A stretch of 48,948 bases of DNA from LH-M37 sp032251315 (GCA_032251315.1 JAVVEE010000007.1:1-48948), one strand, 5' to 3'. Counted from the first letter of the stretch, positions 39,492 through 48,375 are shown. Translations and numbers: made by a program. The notes: generated by a model not told the origin, from the letters alone.

Positions 39492-39918
39492 ATGAACAGG
39501 CATTATGATTTAATCACCATTGGCGGCGGCAGCGGCGGCGAAACTGGGAAAAAAAGTCGCCATCATCGAAGGCGCGCGTCTGGGCGGGACCTGTGTAAAT
39601 AACGGCTGTGTGCCGAAAAAAATAATGTGGTATGCAGCCAATCTTGCGCACGCGGTGGATGACGCCGGCGGCTTCGGTATTGAGGTGCAGCGTGGTGACA
39701 CCGACTGAAAAAAACTGGTCAGTGGCCGAGAAAAATATATCAGCAATATCAATCAGTACTGGGACAGTTATGTGGTTGAAACCAATATCGAACGCATCAC
39801 CGGCCACGCCCATTTTGTCGACGCGCACAGTGTGGAAGTCGATGGTGTATCTTACAGCGCGGATCACATTGTCATCGCCACTGGCGGTCGGCCTGTTTTT
39901 CCGCCCGTGCCCGGCGCA
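39492..39918 (+). pseudogene. gor: Glutathione reductase remnant
   Basis: The start MNRHYDLITIGGGSGG is the FAD-binding N-terminus of glutathione reductase, with AGGAGATGTAG upstream. Then about a dozen residues are missing, the frame shifts by one, and the sequence resumes KLGKKVAIIEGARLGGTCVNNGCVPKKIMW, including the redox CxxxxC. A TGA at 39706-39708 replaces a codon at a position where relatives have Trp. After it the frame continues with KKLVSGREKYISNINQYW and HIVIATGGRPVFPPVPGA. Homology ends there, leaving roughly one third of the usual 450 residues. The NADPH and dimer domains are gone. It is a non-functional relic, or a misassembly of the draft. Confidence 0.85.
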
Positions 39919-40042
39919 ATGGCTGGCGGAACAGACCGGGGCCAGTGCAGTGGAGTTGCCGTATACGGTGTCGGGCAGTGAGCGGGCGAATGACCTGTTC
40001 GAGCTGTTTGATGAGACGCTACGACTCTTGACCGCGCCCTGA
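39917..40042 (+). pseudogene. C-terminal fragment of metal-ABC substrate-binding protein
   Basis: After the gor homology breaks off, the +2 frame reads QWLAEQTGASAVELPYTVSG followed by SERANDLFELFDETLRLL. This resembles the last 40 residues of ZnuA/TroA-like binding proteins (LPYTVGG...DLFxLFDxT). The rest of that gene is absent. The junction lies near 39913-39922. Together with the permease that follows it is the remnant of a metal-ABC operon joined to gor by a deletion. The assignment relies on a short match, so it is less certain than the gor call. Confidence 0.6.
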
Positions 40043-40117
40043 ATAATTTAAGCCGTGTAAATTTATGAAAATAAATTACTAAAGGCGTGCACAAATTAAG
40101 CAACGGGATGAACTGAC

Positions 40118-40618
40118 ATGCATTTTGAATTAATGGATTTTTCCATCATCGGCCTGGCGTTCATCGCCGGATTTTTAGTGCTGGCGACACATGTGCCGCT
40201 GGGCATGGTGGTGCTGCAACGCGGTATTATTTTTATCGATCTGGCGATTGCCCAGATGGCGAGTGTGGGCATGATTTACGCGTATACGCTAATCGATGAA
40301 TCGAATACTTTTTCCATTCAGCTCATCGCCACCCTCAGCGCCATTCTCGGCGCGATTTTTCTGCGCTGGACCGAGCGCCGTTGGCCGGACATTCAGGAGG
40401 CGATTATCGGCGTCTCATTTGTGGTCTCGGCCTGTGTCGGCATTCTGCTGCTGGCCTATCTCTGTGGTCTGGCTGGTTATATTGCCGGACTGCTTATCTC
40501 CACGCTGGCCGACTTGCCCAGCAGTCCGACAATCGTGCTGAGTCTCACCGCTTGCGTCATTCTGCACCCGGCTTCGCCTGCCTGCTTTGTAGCGCAATCA
40601 GCCACCAGAACAGAATGA
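40118..40618 (+). pseudogene. Metal ABC transporter permease (ZnuB-like), internally deleted
   Basis: The first ~110 residues (LAFIAGFLVLATHVPLGMVV, LQRGIIFIDLAIAQMASVG) match the N-terminal half of the ABC-3 (ZnuB/TroC) permease family. At about residue 112 the sequence jumps to a typical C-terminal piece, YLCGLAGYIAGLLISTLADL, then PSSPTIV. The total is 166 residues against about 265 for the family, so roughly 100 residues with two or three helices are missing. The frame is open, but such a permease should not work. GGGATGA lies upstream of the ATG. No ATPase gene is present beside it. Misassembly is the alternative explanation. Confidence 0.7.
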
Positions 40619-40895
40619 CGGTAAATACAGACTGGAATATAAAGAGGAGGGTGAACTTATAGTGTTGTTTCGTATTATGGCGTGCCTGCTGTTCAGAAAA
40701 ACATCAATACTAATGGCGAATGAACTTGTTAAGCTGAGTGCTGACCAATACTGTTAGTGCAGCGCTGATAACGAAAAATTTGCGCAGGTATAAAAAATTT
40801 GTGACGCATGACTGCTTCACATTATTGGTGATTTTTTAACTGCCGTTATAAATAAACAGCATCGCACTGCCATTTTAATTCAACCGGAGAGACTC

Positions 40896-41648
40896 ATGAT
40901 ATTCCAGCAATTATTTGAACCAGATTCCAGTACCTACACCTACCTGTTGGCCTGCCCGCAAACCGGACAGGCGCTGCTGATCGACCCGGTACTGGACACT
41001 TTGCAACGCGACCTTGATCGACTCCAGCAGCTGGATCTCAAGCTCATGTATACACTGGACACTCATCATCATGCTGATCACCTGACCAGTGCGCGGTTGT
41101 TGCGCGAACGCACCGGCTGCAAGGTGGCGTATCCTGCGATAGAAAAACCGGAGTGTGCCGATATTGGCATCAAGGAGGGGGAACCATTCAAGATGGGTTC
41201 AGTTGAACTTCAGCCATTATTTACCCCCGGCCACACCTCCCATCACCATGCCTATTTGCTGGATGACGGCACACAGAAAAGAGTGTTCAGTGGGGATGCC
41301 CTGCTGATAGAAGCCTGTGGCCGAACCGATTTTCAGTCAGGCGATGCCGCGACGCTCTACCGGAGCATTCATGAAAAGCTCTTCAGCCTGCCCGATGAAA
41401 CGCTGATCTACCCCGGCCACGATTATGAAGGCCGTTTTATCTCCAGTGTTGCGCAGGAGAAGGTGCGTAACCCGCGTCTCGGCGGTGATAAAAGCCTGGA
41501 GGAGTTTGTCACCATCATGGACGGCCTCGACCTGCTATACCCACGCAAGATCGACTTTGCGGTACCCGGCAACGAAATGTGCGGGCAGTGCCCCGAGAGT
41601 GTGCCAGAGCAATATCAAGGACCCTGTAATCTGCATGAGCAGGGTTAG
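40896..41648 (+). CDS. ETHE1-like persulfide dioxygenase
   Basis: This metallo-beta-lactamase-fold enzyme probably oxidises glutathione persulfide to sulfite with O2. The iron site is visible as THHHADH (His57, His59, Asp61, His62), followed by TPGHTSHHHAY, FSGDALLIEACGRTDFQSGDA (diagnostic of ETHE1/SDO proteins) and YPGHDYEGR. The core is about 233 residues. Past AVPGNEMCGQC it carries a short extra tail with three cysteines (CGQC and CNLHEQG). CCGGAG precedes the ATG at 40896. The sulfite produced could be exported by the TauE protein encoded near 2 kb, an inference only. Rhodanese domains are absent. Confidence 0.9.
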   Translation: MIFQQLFEPDSSTYTYLLACPQTGQALLIDPVLDTLQRDLDRLQQLDLKLMYTLDTHHHADHLTSARLLRERTGCKVAYPAIEKPECADIGIKEGEPFKMGSVELQPLFTPGHTSHHHAYLLDDGTQKRVFSGDALLIEACGRTDFQSGDAATLYRSIHEKLFSLPDETLIYPGHDYEGRFISSVAQEKVRNPRLGGDKSLEEFVTIMDGLDLLYPRKIDFAVPGNEMCGQCPESVPEQYQGPCNLHEQG

Positions 41649-41720
41649 CCCTGGCAGGCGAAGCCGGGTGCGGCATGGCTGTAAATGTGCCCCGGTATCG
41701 CCCATGGATTACGCGCTATA

Positions 41721-42218
41721 TTAGTCGTTCTTATCCAGACCGGTGTAAATAATATTCACGCTGGTTTTTATTTCCTGGGTAAAAAATCCCGCGCGTGACA
41801 TGGTCAGGGAGAGTTCCACGCCCTTGTCATTGGGCCAGGTTACTATTCTTGCCGTGCTGTCATCTGACAGGGTGATGTGCTCACCAAATTGCCGGTCGAG
41901 ATTGTGGAGTAATTTGTTGTAGTCATTGACCTGAAATTCCACAGCGACGCTATTCAGTCTCTGTTCGGGGTCGAAGCCGAAGGTGATGAAGGCGTTGCGT
42001 TTGCGTTCGACATTGAACAGGGGACGGCCGTCTCTGACCACATACAAAACGACCTCCTTGTAGGCTTCACGTTTGCCGGCGGGGAAGACCGCTTTAACCT
42101 CTTCCATGGAGTCACCCCAGCGGGTATCGAAGACGCCGTGTTCATATAACTGGGCAATTTCGCCAGAAAATACCGACTGAGAGATAAAGAAAAGACCGGA
42201 TAATAAAAGCCTGCGCAT
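41721..42218 (-). CDS. Exported hypothetical protein
   Basis: This 165-residue protein has a signal peptide (MRRLLLSGLFFISQSVFSG) and a mature domain with alternating strands. It begins YEHGVFDTRWGDSMEEVKAVFPAGKRE, a motif seen in small periplasmic proteins of unknown function that bind to a partner through a DTRWG-like strand. No cysteine, metal or lipobox motif is present. It is convergent with the persulfide dioxygenase and ends 72 bp from it. The family was not recognised. Confidence 0.7.
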   Translation of the reverse strand: MRRLLLSGLFFISQSVFSGEIAQLYEHGVFDTRWGDSMEEVKAVFPAGKREAYKEVVLYVVRDGRPLFNVERKRNAFITFGFDPEQRLNSVAVEFQVNDYNKLLHNLDRQFGEHITLSDDSTARIVTWPNDKGVELSLTMSRAGFFTQEIKTSVNIIYTGLDKND

Positions 42219-42378
42219 AAAAATCGACCTCGTTACAGTTTGCTGTTATGGAGTGTTATTTTGGGTTACAACCCTACACTTTGCGAGTAGGTGTTAGCAA
42301 GATCTGAAATTAATATTTTTGACAGCTGGGCACGTTCATCTGAGGACTAAAATTATTGCCAATTGCCAACTATGTTGT

Positions 42379-42408
42379 ATCGTTACTACGCTGGAGCGTG
42401 GGATCGAT
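42379..42408. repeat. Degenerate palindrome ATCGTT..ACGCTggAGCGT..GATCGAT
   Basis: A 30-bp imperfect palindrome centred on CTGGAG lies downstream of the NlpC/P60 gene. It resembles a worn copy of the CGTTCCCACGC/GCGTGGGAACG repeat common in gammaproteobacteria. Function and family are uncertain. Confidence 0.35.
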
Positions 42409-42470
42409 GGTAATTCATCTTGAATCCGACAGCCTCCCAAGGTTCAGGGCTTTTATCAGGGTTTGCTGGT

Positions 42471-42968
42471 TCACGGCCTCTGGGCTTTCCAGAATTTATC
42501 TTTCCAGTAGACATTATCCAGGCTGGAAATCATCACCCCTTTGCTGGTTGAGGCGTGTAAAAACCGGTTATTTTCGATATAGATGCCGACATGTCTGACT
42601 TTAAACCGGGTCTTAAAAAAGACCAGATCACCGGCTCGAAGCTGGTGGCGACCAATGCTCTTTCCGACGGATGATTGCTGCTCGGTGGTGCGGGGGATGT
42701 GGACGCCGAGTTCCGAGCGGAAAGTACGGTAAACAAAGCCGGAGCAGTCGATGCCATTTTTCCCCAGCCCGCCCATCCTATATTTCACGCCGCGCCAGTT
42801 TTTATGCTGGTTATGAAGCTTGTCTTTGACGACGCTGGAGTTTTTCAGGTCTACCTTTTTTCCGAGCGGAATACTGCGCTCGGCGTCTGATGGTACATAG
42901 GGTGTTGAACTGCAGCCTGAAACAAGGAGCGCGAGAAGGAACAGGAAAAATAAATTTTTATGAAGCAT
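42471..42968 (-). CDS. NlpC/P60 (C40) peptidoglycan endopeptidase lipoprotein
   Basis: This is a 165-residue outer-membrane-type lipoprotein that probably cleaves cross-links or stem peptides in peptidoglycan, like Spr/MepS. The lipobox is VSGC with Cys19. The catalytic triad is seen as Cys75 in NGIDCSGFVY, His126 in VRHVGIY and the third polar residue near His138 in FLHAST. Length and order match the Spr/NlpC family. The gene stands alone on the minus strand, 252 bp before the exported hypothetical gene. No Shine-Dalgarno other than a weak AGG is apparent. Confidence 0.9.
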   Translation of the reverse strand: MLHKNLFFLFLLALLVSGCSSTPYVPSDAERSIPLGKKVDLKNSSVVKDKLHNQHKNWRGVKYRMGGLGKNGIDCSGFVYRTFRSELGVHIPRTTEQQSSVGKSIGRHQLRAGDLVFFKTRFKVRHVGIYIENNRFLHASTSKGVMISSLDNVYWKDKFWKAQRP

Positions 42969-43259
42969 GATAGGGATTTTTATGGTTAAAAATGTTTATA
43001 TTTCAGCGATATTAACATTGCGCAATGTATTGCCCTTAATGCCGGCCATTGTCGCCGGAAGGCCTGAAAATCAGGCGGGTGTTAAAGTGCTGTTGATAAA
43101 TACCATGAATAAATTATCGTGTAGTTGTATTATTAAGTTATAGAGTATGGCTTGTGAAAGGCTTTTAATAAAGCGTATTTAACGATTTTATGAAATGAGA
43201 AAACCGGCGGCTGAATGATTGTGCATCGAAATTCCATATACGATTAACAGGGTTTAATT
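42969..43259. other. Intergenic region, possible 53-codon ORF
   Basis: An ATG at 42982 (preceded by AGGGAT) opens a 53-codon frame, MVKNVYISAILTLRNVLP and onward, that stops at about 43143. It has no recognisable family and may be chance. The rest of the divergent region shows AT-rich sequence without a clear promoter. Confidence 0.3.
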
Positions 43260-44093
43260 TTGCAAATTGGTACACGCGAACAACTGGTGGTTTTTTTAAG
43301 TCTGCTCATCTGCATTGTGGTGTTGTTGTTTGACATCGCTTCACCCGCAGGGGTTGCCGCCGGCGTTCCCTACGCGGCGCTGGTGATGGTGGGGCTGATT
43401 ACCCACAGCCCCAGGTTCATTCTGGTTCTGGCTGTTCTGGGCAGTGTGCTCACCATAGTGGGTTATTTCATGTCGCCACCGGGCGCCACTTTTGATGTCA
43501 GCGTGATCAATCGAGGCCTGGCGCTGTTTGCCATCTGGGCGACGGCCATTGTTTCCTATTCCCACTTGAGCATACTGTCCAGGCTGGAGCCGCTGGCGAT
43601 TACCGACCAGCTCACCGGTTTGTACAATCGCCATTATTTTACTTCCGAGCTGGTCAAGCAGATAAATATCTGGCGACGTTATCAGCGACCTCTTTCCATG
43701 CTTATTCTCGATATCGATTACTTCAAAAAAGTGAATGACACCTATGGTCACGGTGCCGGTGATTATGCTCTGGAAACCCTGGCGAGGATATGTGAGGAGG
43801 TGGTTCGCGACATCGACACCGTCGCCAGAATAGGGGGAGAGGAGTTTGCCATCCTGCTGCCATCAACGGCGATAAATGGTGCCATGCAGACAGCGGAACG
43901 CATCCGCAGGCAGACCGAAGCTTATGTATTTCACTATGATGGACATCGCTTCCGGTTAACAGTGAGTCTGGGCGTGGCTGAACTCAACGATGAGTCCTGG
44001 AGCGTCACCGAATTTATCAAGGCCGCCGATGACATGCTCTACAAGGCAAAAAATTCCGGTCGTAATCGCTGCATGGCCAAAAATATTGGCTAG
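43260..44093 (+). CDS. Membrane diguanylate cyclase (GGDEF)
   Basis: This second c-di-GMP synthase of the window has 277 residues. Three or four hydrophobic helices (about 9-110) form a membrane sensor without known domain, starting EQLVVFLSLLICIVVLLFD. The GGDEF domain begins ITDQLTGLYNRHYF and carries the active GGEEF near 192-196. RDID five residues before it is an inhibitory RxxD site. The only start that keeps the first helix is the TTG at 43260, with AGGG upstream; the next ATG would cut into the membrane part. It is convergent with the HtpX-like gene, 24 bp away. No phosphodiesterase partner is nearby. Confidence 0.9.
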   Translation: MQIGTREQLVVFLSLLICIVVLLFDIASPAGVAAGVPYAALVMVGLITHSPRFILVLAVLGSVLTIVGYFMSPPGATFDVSVINRGLALFAIWATAIVSYSHLSILSRLEPLAITDQLTGLYNRHYFTSELVKQINIWRRYQRPLSMLILDIDYFKKVNDTYGHGAGDYALETLARICEEVVRDIDTVARIGGEEFAILLPSTAINGAMQTAERIRRQTEAYVFHYDGHRFRLTVSLGVAELNDESWSVTEFIKAADDMLYKAKNSGRNRCMAKNIG

Positions 44094-44117
44094 GATGAAG
44101 TTCGGCAGCAAATAAAA

Positions 44118-46043
44118 TCAAACCAGCAGGGGCGGCATCGGGCAATCGAGGATGTCGGCGATGGCGCGCAGTAATTCGCTCTCGGTGGTGGCGACCATCC
44201 GGTCGGCGGTGATGCAGGCGGCACAGGCTTTGAGCAGGCGGGGTTTTTCCAGCGGTTTGAGCTGCACCAGTTGATCCAGCGACTGGTTCAAGGTTTTTAA
44301 ATTCAGTGACTCTTTTTCCAGCAGCTCAATATTAAAATCGCCCAGCTGCTGTTTGCCCAACTCGAAAGCGTGGCGCTCAGCCAGATTTTGTTGCCTGCCG
44401 GCATGGGCCAGAAACGACAGCAGCACGGCACAGGCGTATTGCGCTTTGTTCAGGCTCAAACGGTTTTTTTCAGCACTGCGCCCCGGCTCAAAAACGCGAT
44501 CAAGGTGGTGTGTGACTATCTTCTGCACCACCCATTCAAACAGGCTGATTTTTGCGTCCATGGCAATCAATGTGTCCAGGTTTTTCTTGAATAGCTGGTA
44601 CTGTTTCTGGGAAAGCTGGCGCAGGCTCGACAGCGCCATGTCGATAAGGGCCAGTCGATATTCATTTTCGAGCCGGTCGATCTGCCGGCTGAGTTTGACA
44701 GTCTCACGATAAGCGCCGGGGTCGGCGTGTGCCATCAGATGTTGTAGTTGTTGCCAGCGCTGATCGGGGTCCTTGTCCAGCACCAGAAAATAGATAAGCG
44801 CGCGTGCGCCACAGGGTTCGTGCGCCGCCTGCTTAAAAATATCGGGGATGCGGGCGATCAGTCGGCGGCTGTAATTGAGGTGTTCAACGCCGGGCTGGCC
44901 AATGCTGTCGGTGACGGTATCAGGCGCCATGGCTGCCGCTGCCGTGGCCAGAATGGCGGCGGTGCGCGCCGCTTCCGATTTGTCCGGGGCAGCGCTCTGG
45001 TCATCGGCGGTTGCAGTTTCGGCTGCCGGGGCGAAGTCGAATTTGCCATCCCAGCGCGGATCCACGCGCTGGATGCGCTTACCCAGCGGCGGGTGCGTGG
45101 CGAACAGCCCGCCGAGAAAGCCGCTGATGCCCTGACTGAAAAGCGCGTGACTGATTTCAGCGGTGTGCGCGTTTTCCATGATCGAGCCGGTGGCATCACC
45201 GCCGATGCGTTTCAGCGCGCCGGCAATGCCGTCGGGGTTGCGCGTGTATTGCACCGCCGAAGCGTCGGCCAGAAATTCACGTTGCCGGCTCACCGCGGCC
45301 TTGATCAGGTTGCCGAAAAAAGTTCCGGCATAACCGATCACCAGCAGTCCGATAGCCAAAGCCAGGATGCCGCCGGCACCGCTGTCTTTCGAGCGTCGGG
45401 AGCGGCTACGCCCACCTATGTGCAGCAGATAATAACCGATCAGGCCGATAACGGTGATGCCGTGCAGGATGCCGATGAGCCGAATATTGAGGCGCATATC
45501 ACCGTTGAAGACATGGCTGAACTCGTGCGCAATAACGCCCTGCAACTGCTCACGGGAGAGTTTTTCGATGGCGCCACGGGTAATGCCGATGACTGCGTCA
45601 CTGGCCCGGTAACCGGCGGCAAAGGCGTTGATGCCGTCTTCATCGAGAAGATAAACCGGCGGCACCGGTATGCCCGAGGCGATGGCCATCTCTTCCACCA
45701 CGTTGAGAATTTTCTGCTTGTTGAGGTCGCCGTTATCCTCGACAATGAGTTCGGCGTCCATCATTTCGGCCACCCGCGCGCCACCGCCGGAGAGGGCGTG
45801 AACCTTATAAAGGCTGCCGAAAACAACCACGCTGACCACTGCTATCGAGACCACGGCGAATCTGGCCCAGTCGAAATGAGCGGTGATATTGCCATTGCTA
45901 AGCGTCTCGGGGTCGAGGTAGCCGAAAACCACCATCACCAGAATGTTGGTTAACACTATCAGCGAAATCACCGCCAGTGAAAACAGCACAATCAGCCGGA
46001 CGGTGTTTCTACGGGCAATGTCCTGAGACTTGAAAAAATTCAT
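44118..46043 (-). CDS. HtpX-like M48 metalloprotease with long C-terminal extension
   Basis: This is an inner-membrane zinc protease of the M48/Ste24 type. Two N-terminal helices (about 17-38 and 60-78) lead to the catalytic HEFSH (His173, His177), followed by further helices (about 188-206 and 225-247) and the third ligand region in REFLADASAVQYTRNPDG. The peptidase region ends near residue 340 (THPPLGKRIQRVDPRWDG). Another ~300 residues follow: an Ala/Thr linker and a helical domain with no recognised family. E. coli HtpX has only about 290 residues. A LemA gene is directly upstream (20 bp), a pairing seen in several proteobacteria. A role in membrane protein quality control is likely. Confidence 0.88.
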   Translation of the reverse strand: MNFFKSQDIARRNTVRLIVLFSLAVISLIVLTNILVMVVFGYLDPETLSNGNITAHFDWARFAVVSIAVVSVVVFGSLYKVHALSGGGARVAEMMDAELIVEDNGDLNKQKILNVVEEMAIASGIPVPPVYLLDEDGINAFAAGYRASDAVIGITRGAIEKLSREQLQGVIAHEFSHVFNGDMRLNIRLIGILHGITVIGLIGYYLLHIGGRSRSRRSKDSGAGGILALAIGLLVIGYAGTFFGNLIKAAVSRQREFLADASAVQYTRNPDGIAGALKRIGGDATGSIMENAHTAEISHALFSQGISGFLGGLFATHPPLGKRIQRVDPRWDGKFDFAPAAETATADDQSAAPDKSEAARTAAILATAAAAMAPDTVTDSIGQPGVEHLNYSRRLIARIPDIFKQAAHEPCGARALIYFLVLDKDPDQRWQQLQHLMAHADPGAYRETVKLSRQIDRLENEYRLALIDMALSSLRQLSQKQYQLFKKNLDTLIAMDAKISLFEWVVQKIVTHHLDRVFEPGRSAEKNRLSLNKAQYACAVLLSFLAHAGRQQNLAERHAFELGKQQLGDFNIELLEKESLNLKTLNQSLDQLVQLKPLEKPRLLKACAACITADRMVATTESELLRAIADILDCPMPPLLV

Positions 46044-46063
46044 TCCAGCTTAACGGGCGTTTT

Positions 46064-46660
46064 CTAAAAGGAGACTTTGGGTGCGGCCTGGATTTCTGCG
46101 CTGTCTTCGAACTCCAGCAGGCTGGCATCCCGGGCATGGCCGAAAGTAGGGGCAAGGATAACCTGCGGGAAAGACTGTTTGTAGGTGTTGTATTCCATCA
46201 CCTGATCATTGAAGGCCTGGCGCGCAAATGCGACTTTGTTCTCGGTGCTGGTGAGCTCTTCGCTGAGCTGCATCATGTTTTGATTGGCTTTCAGATCGGG
46301 ATACGCTTCCATAACGACATTCAACTTGCCCAGGGCACCGGTGAGCGCACCTTCAGATTCAGCCAGGCCTTGCATGGCTTGCGCATTACCGGGATCAGCG
46401 GCGGCGGCCGCTAAATTGTTGGCGGCGCTGTTGCGCGCATTGATGACATTCTCCAGCGTCTCCCTTTCATGCTTCATGTAGCCCTTGGCGACTTCGATTA
46501 AATTGGGGATAAGATCGTAGCGGCGTTTGAGCTGAACTTCGATTTGGGCGAAGGCGTTCTGATAGCGGTTGCGCAGGCTGACCAGCTTATTAAAAATACC
46601 GATCACATAAAAGATGAGGGCGGCAATAATAACCAGGATGATGATGCTTGAAGTTTCCAT
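46064..46660 (-). CDS. lemA: LemA family protein
   Basis: LemA proteins are small membrane-anchored helical proteins of unclear function. This 198-residue member has one N-terminal helix (IIILVIIAALIFYVIGIFNKLVSL), then the diagnostic RYQNAFAQIEVQLKRRYDLIPNLIEVAKGYMKHE, and a coiled helical bundle. The gene sits 20 bp upstream of the M48 protease and probably forms an operon with it, suggesting that LemA assists or presents substrates to the protease. The mgtE gene 24 bp upstream on the same strand may be on the same transcript. Confidence 0.95.
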   Translation of the reverse strand: METSSIIILVIIAALIFYVIGIFNKLVSLRNRYQNAFAQIEVQLKRRYDLIPNLIEVAKGYMKHERETLENVINARNSAANNLAAAAADPGNAQAMQGLAESEGALTGALGKLNVVMEAYPDLKANQNMMQLSEELTSTENKVAFARQAFNDQVMEYNTYKQSFPQVILAPTFGHARDASLLEFEDSAEIQAAPKVSF

Positions 46661-46683
46661 AATGATAGACCTGTATCAGTAAT

Positions 46684-48042
46684 TTATATAAGGAATATAG
46701 TCGCTAGCCCGAGAAATGCAGCCAGACCGACAATGTCCGTTATGGTGGTGAGTACGACGCCGCCGGCAATGGCGGGGTCAATTTTAGCTCTGCGCAGAAT
46801 GAGTGGAATGACCACGCCGGAAAAGGCCGCGACAAACAGGTTGATAACAATGGATGCGGCAATGACCACGCCGATCATGATATCACCAAACCAGAGCACT
46901 GCAATGGCGGCGATGACCAGTGCCCAGCCGAAGCCGTTTAACAAACCGACCACGATTTCCTTGGTCAGCAGCCAGCGCTTGTTGCTCTTGCTGACCTGGC
47001 CCAGCGCCAACCCGCGGATGACCAGCGTCAAAGTTTGCGAGCCGGCAATGCCGCCCATGCTGGCGACAATATTCATGAGCACGGCGATAGCGACCACCTT
47101 CTCCAGCGTGCCTTCGAAATTCGATACCACCCATGAGGCCATAAACGCAGTGACCAGATTAATGCCCAGCCAGATAGCCCGGCGACGCGCACTGGGCACT
47201 ACCGGCGCAAACAGATCCTCATCCTCGGTCAGACCCGCCATGCCGAGCACGTTATGGTCGCCTTCGTCACGGATAACGTCGACCACGTCATCGATGGTGA
47301 TTCGCCCCAGCAGCTTCATATTTTCATCGACCACCGGTGCGGACAACAGATCGTGGCTTTCGAAAATCTTGGCGACATCATTGTCTTCGGCGGTGGCTTT
47401 GATGAACTCGGTTTCGCGGGTCATGACATCACTGACAGTGAGGTCGGTATTGGAAGTCAGCAGCGTGGTCAGGGGCAGCAGGCCGATATAGGTATTGTCC
47501 CGACTGGTGACAATCAGGCTGTCGGTATTTTTGGGAATTTCACCCAGTGCGCGCAGATAGCGCAGCACCACATCCAGCGTAACCTCGGCGCGAATGGTCA
47601 GCGTATCGGTGTTCATCAGACCACCGGCGCTATCCTTCGGGTAAGAGAGCACCGTATCCAGGCGTTCGCGATGCTGGGCATCCAGCGAGGTCAGCACCAG
47701 GTCGGTCACTCGGTCGGGCAGGGACTGGATAAAGTCGGCGAGATCGTCGATATCCAGCCCTTCGGTGGCGTTGATCAGATCCTGCAGCGACATGTCGCGC
47801 ATCAGGCTGGAGCGCAGCTCATCACCCAGCTCCAGCAGCACCGCACCCTCACGTTCCTTATCCACCAGTTCCCAGATCAGGTTACGTTCGGTATGCGGCA
47901 GCGATTCGAGCAGGTGAGCAATTTCAGCCGAATGCAGTTCGTTCAGCATGCGCGCAGCATGCTGAATGGTGCCTGTTTTCAGGGCAAGGTTAAGCGCCTC
48001 GAACTGGCTTTCGGTTTTTTCAGATTGGTTGGCTTCTGTCAT
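46684..48042 (-). CDS. mgtE: Magnesium transporter MgtE
   Basis: MgtE is a homodimeric Mg2+ channel gated by intracellular Mg2+. The 452-residue protein has the N-domain of helical repeats (MLNELHSAEIAHLLESLP, then DLADFIQSLPDRVTDLV), the tandem CBS domains (YIGLLPLTTLL, then LLGRITIDDVVDVI) and a C-terminal membrane domain of five helices. That domain holds GIAGSQTLTLVIRGLALG, in which relatives have GNAGxQ, and ends DIVGLAAFLGLATIFLI. GTG at 48045 and ATG at 48042 are adjacent; ATG is preferred. It is the first gene of a possible mgtE-lemA-M48 unit. Confidence 0.93.
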   Translation of the reverse strand: MTEANQSEKTESQFEALNLALKTGTIQHAARMLNELHSAEIAHLLESLPHTERNLIWELVDKEREGAVLLELGDELRSSLMRDMSLQDLINATEGLDIDDLADFIQSLPDRVTDLVLTSLDAQHRERLDTVLSYPKDSAGGLMNTDTLTIRAEVTLDVVLRYLRALGEIPKNTDSLIVTSRDNTYIGLLPLTTLLTSNTDLTVSDVMTRETEFIKATAEDNDVAKIFESHDLLSAPVVDENMKLLGRITIDDVVDVIRDEGDHNVLGMAGLTEDEDLFAPVVPSARRRAIWLGINLVTAFMASWVVSNFEGTLEKVVAIAVLMNIVASMGGIAGSQTLTLVIRGLALGQVSKSNKRWLLTKEIVVGLLNGFGWALVIAAIAVLWFGDIMIGVVIAASIVINLFVAAFSGVVIPLILRRAKIDPAIAGGVVLTTITDIVGLAAFLGLATIFLI

Positions 48043-48283
48043 CACTTTATCTACAAATAACTACGCGCCGAACATGAAGTCGGGTGCGATGAAGAATTGG
48101 CATGAGTGTAGCATGTCGTTATGGGGTTTACTGGATAATCTGGGGAATGTGGGTGGTTGGGATGTATATGCCACACGTAAAATGTGATTGTCATCGTTTG
48201 ACATTGTCATATCGAACGCATGTGAGATATCTTGGTTTTACTCGTTCCATATTTGAATGCATGCACTGTATGTATTTGTGCAA

Positions 48284-48338
48284 TTATTAACCTTCCTGAT
48301 AAGTCATAACATGGCGGGTAGTGGGTTCGCGCACCCAC
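48284..48338 (+). repeat. 55-bp dispersed repeat, copy 2
   Basis: This matches the reverse complement of 37387-37441 at about 47 of 55 positions. It ends in the hairpin GTGGGTTCGCGCACCCAC (48321-48338). Confidence 0.75.
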
Positions 48339-48344
48339 GGGCGT

Positions 48345-48375
48345 GTTACTTTCTTTTGCGAAAAAAGAAAGTAAC
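48345..48375. repeat. Hairpin GTTACTTTCTTTT / AAAAGAAAGTAAC
   Basis: A 13-bp perfect stem with a five-base loop. The sequence around it (GGGCG..TTACTTTC..GAAAGTAACC) is a type seen in intergenic regions of many gammaproteobacteria. It could act as a transcription terminator in both directions because of its A/T-rich arms. Confidence 0.7.

Noticed and set aside
40662..40757. 31-codon ORF with GAGGAGGGTGAAC upstream
   Set aside because: It has a good ribosome-binding site but a GTG start, no family resemblance and lies next to the decayed locus; it is too weak to annotate.
44748..45953. 401-codon open frame on the plus strand
   Set aside because: It is antisense to the M48 protease, with no domain, start signal or codon pattern of its own.
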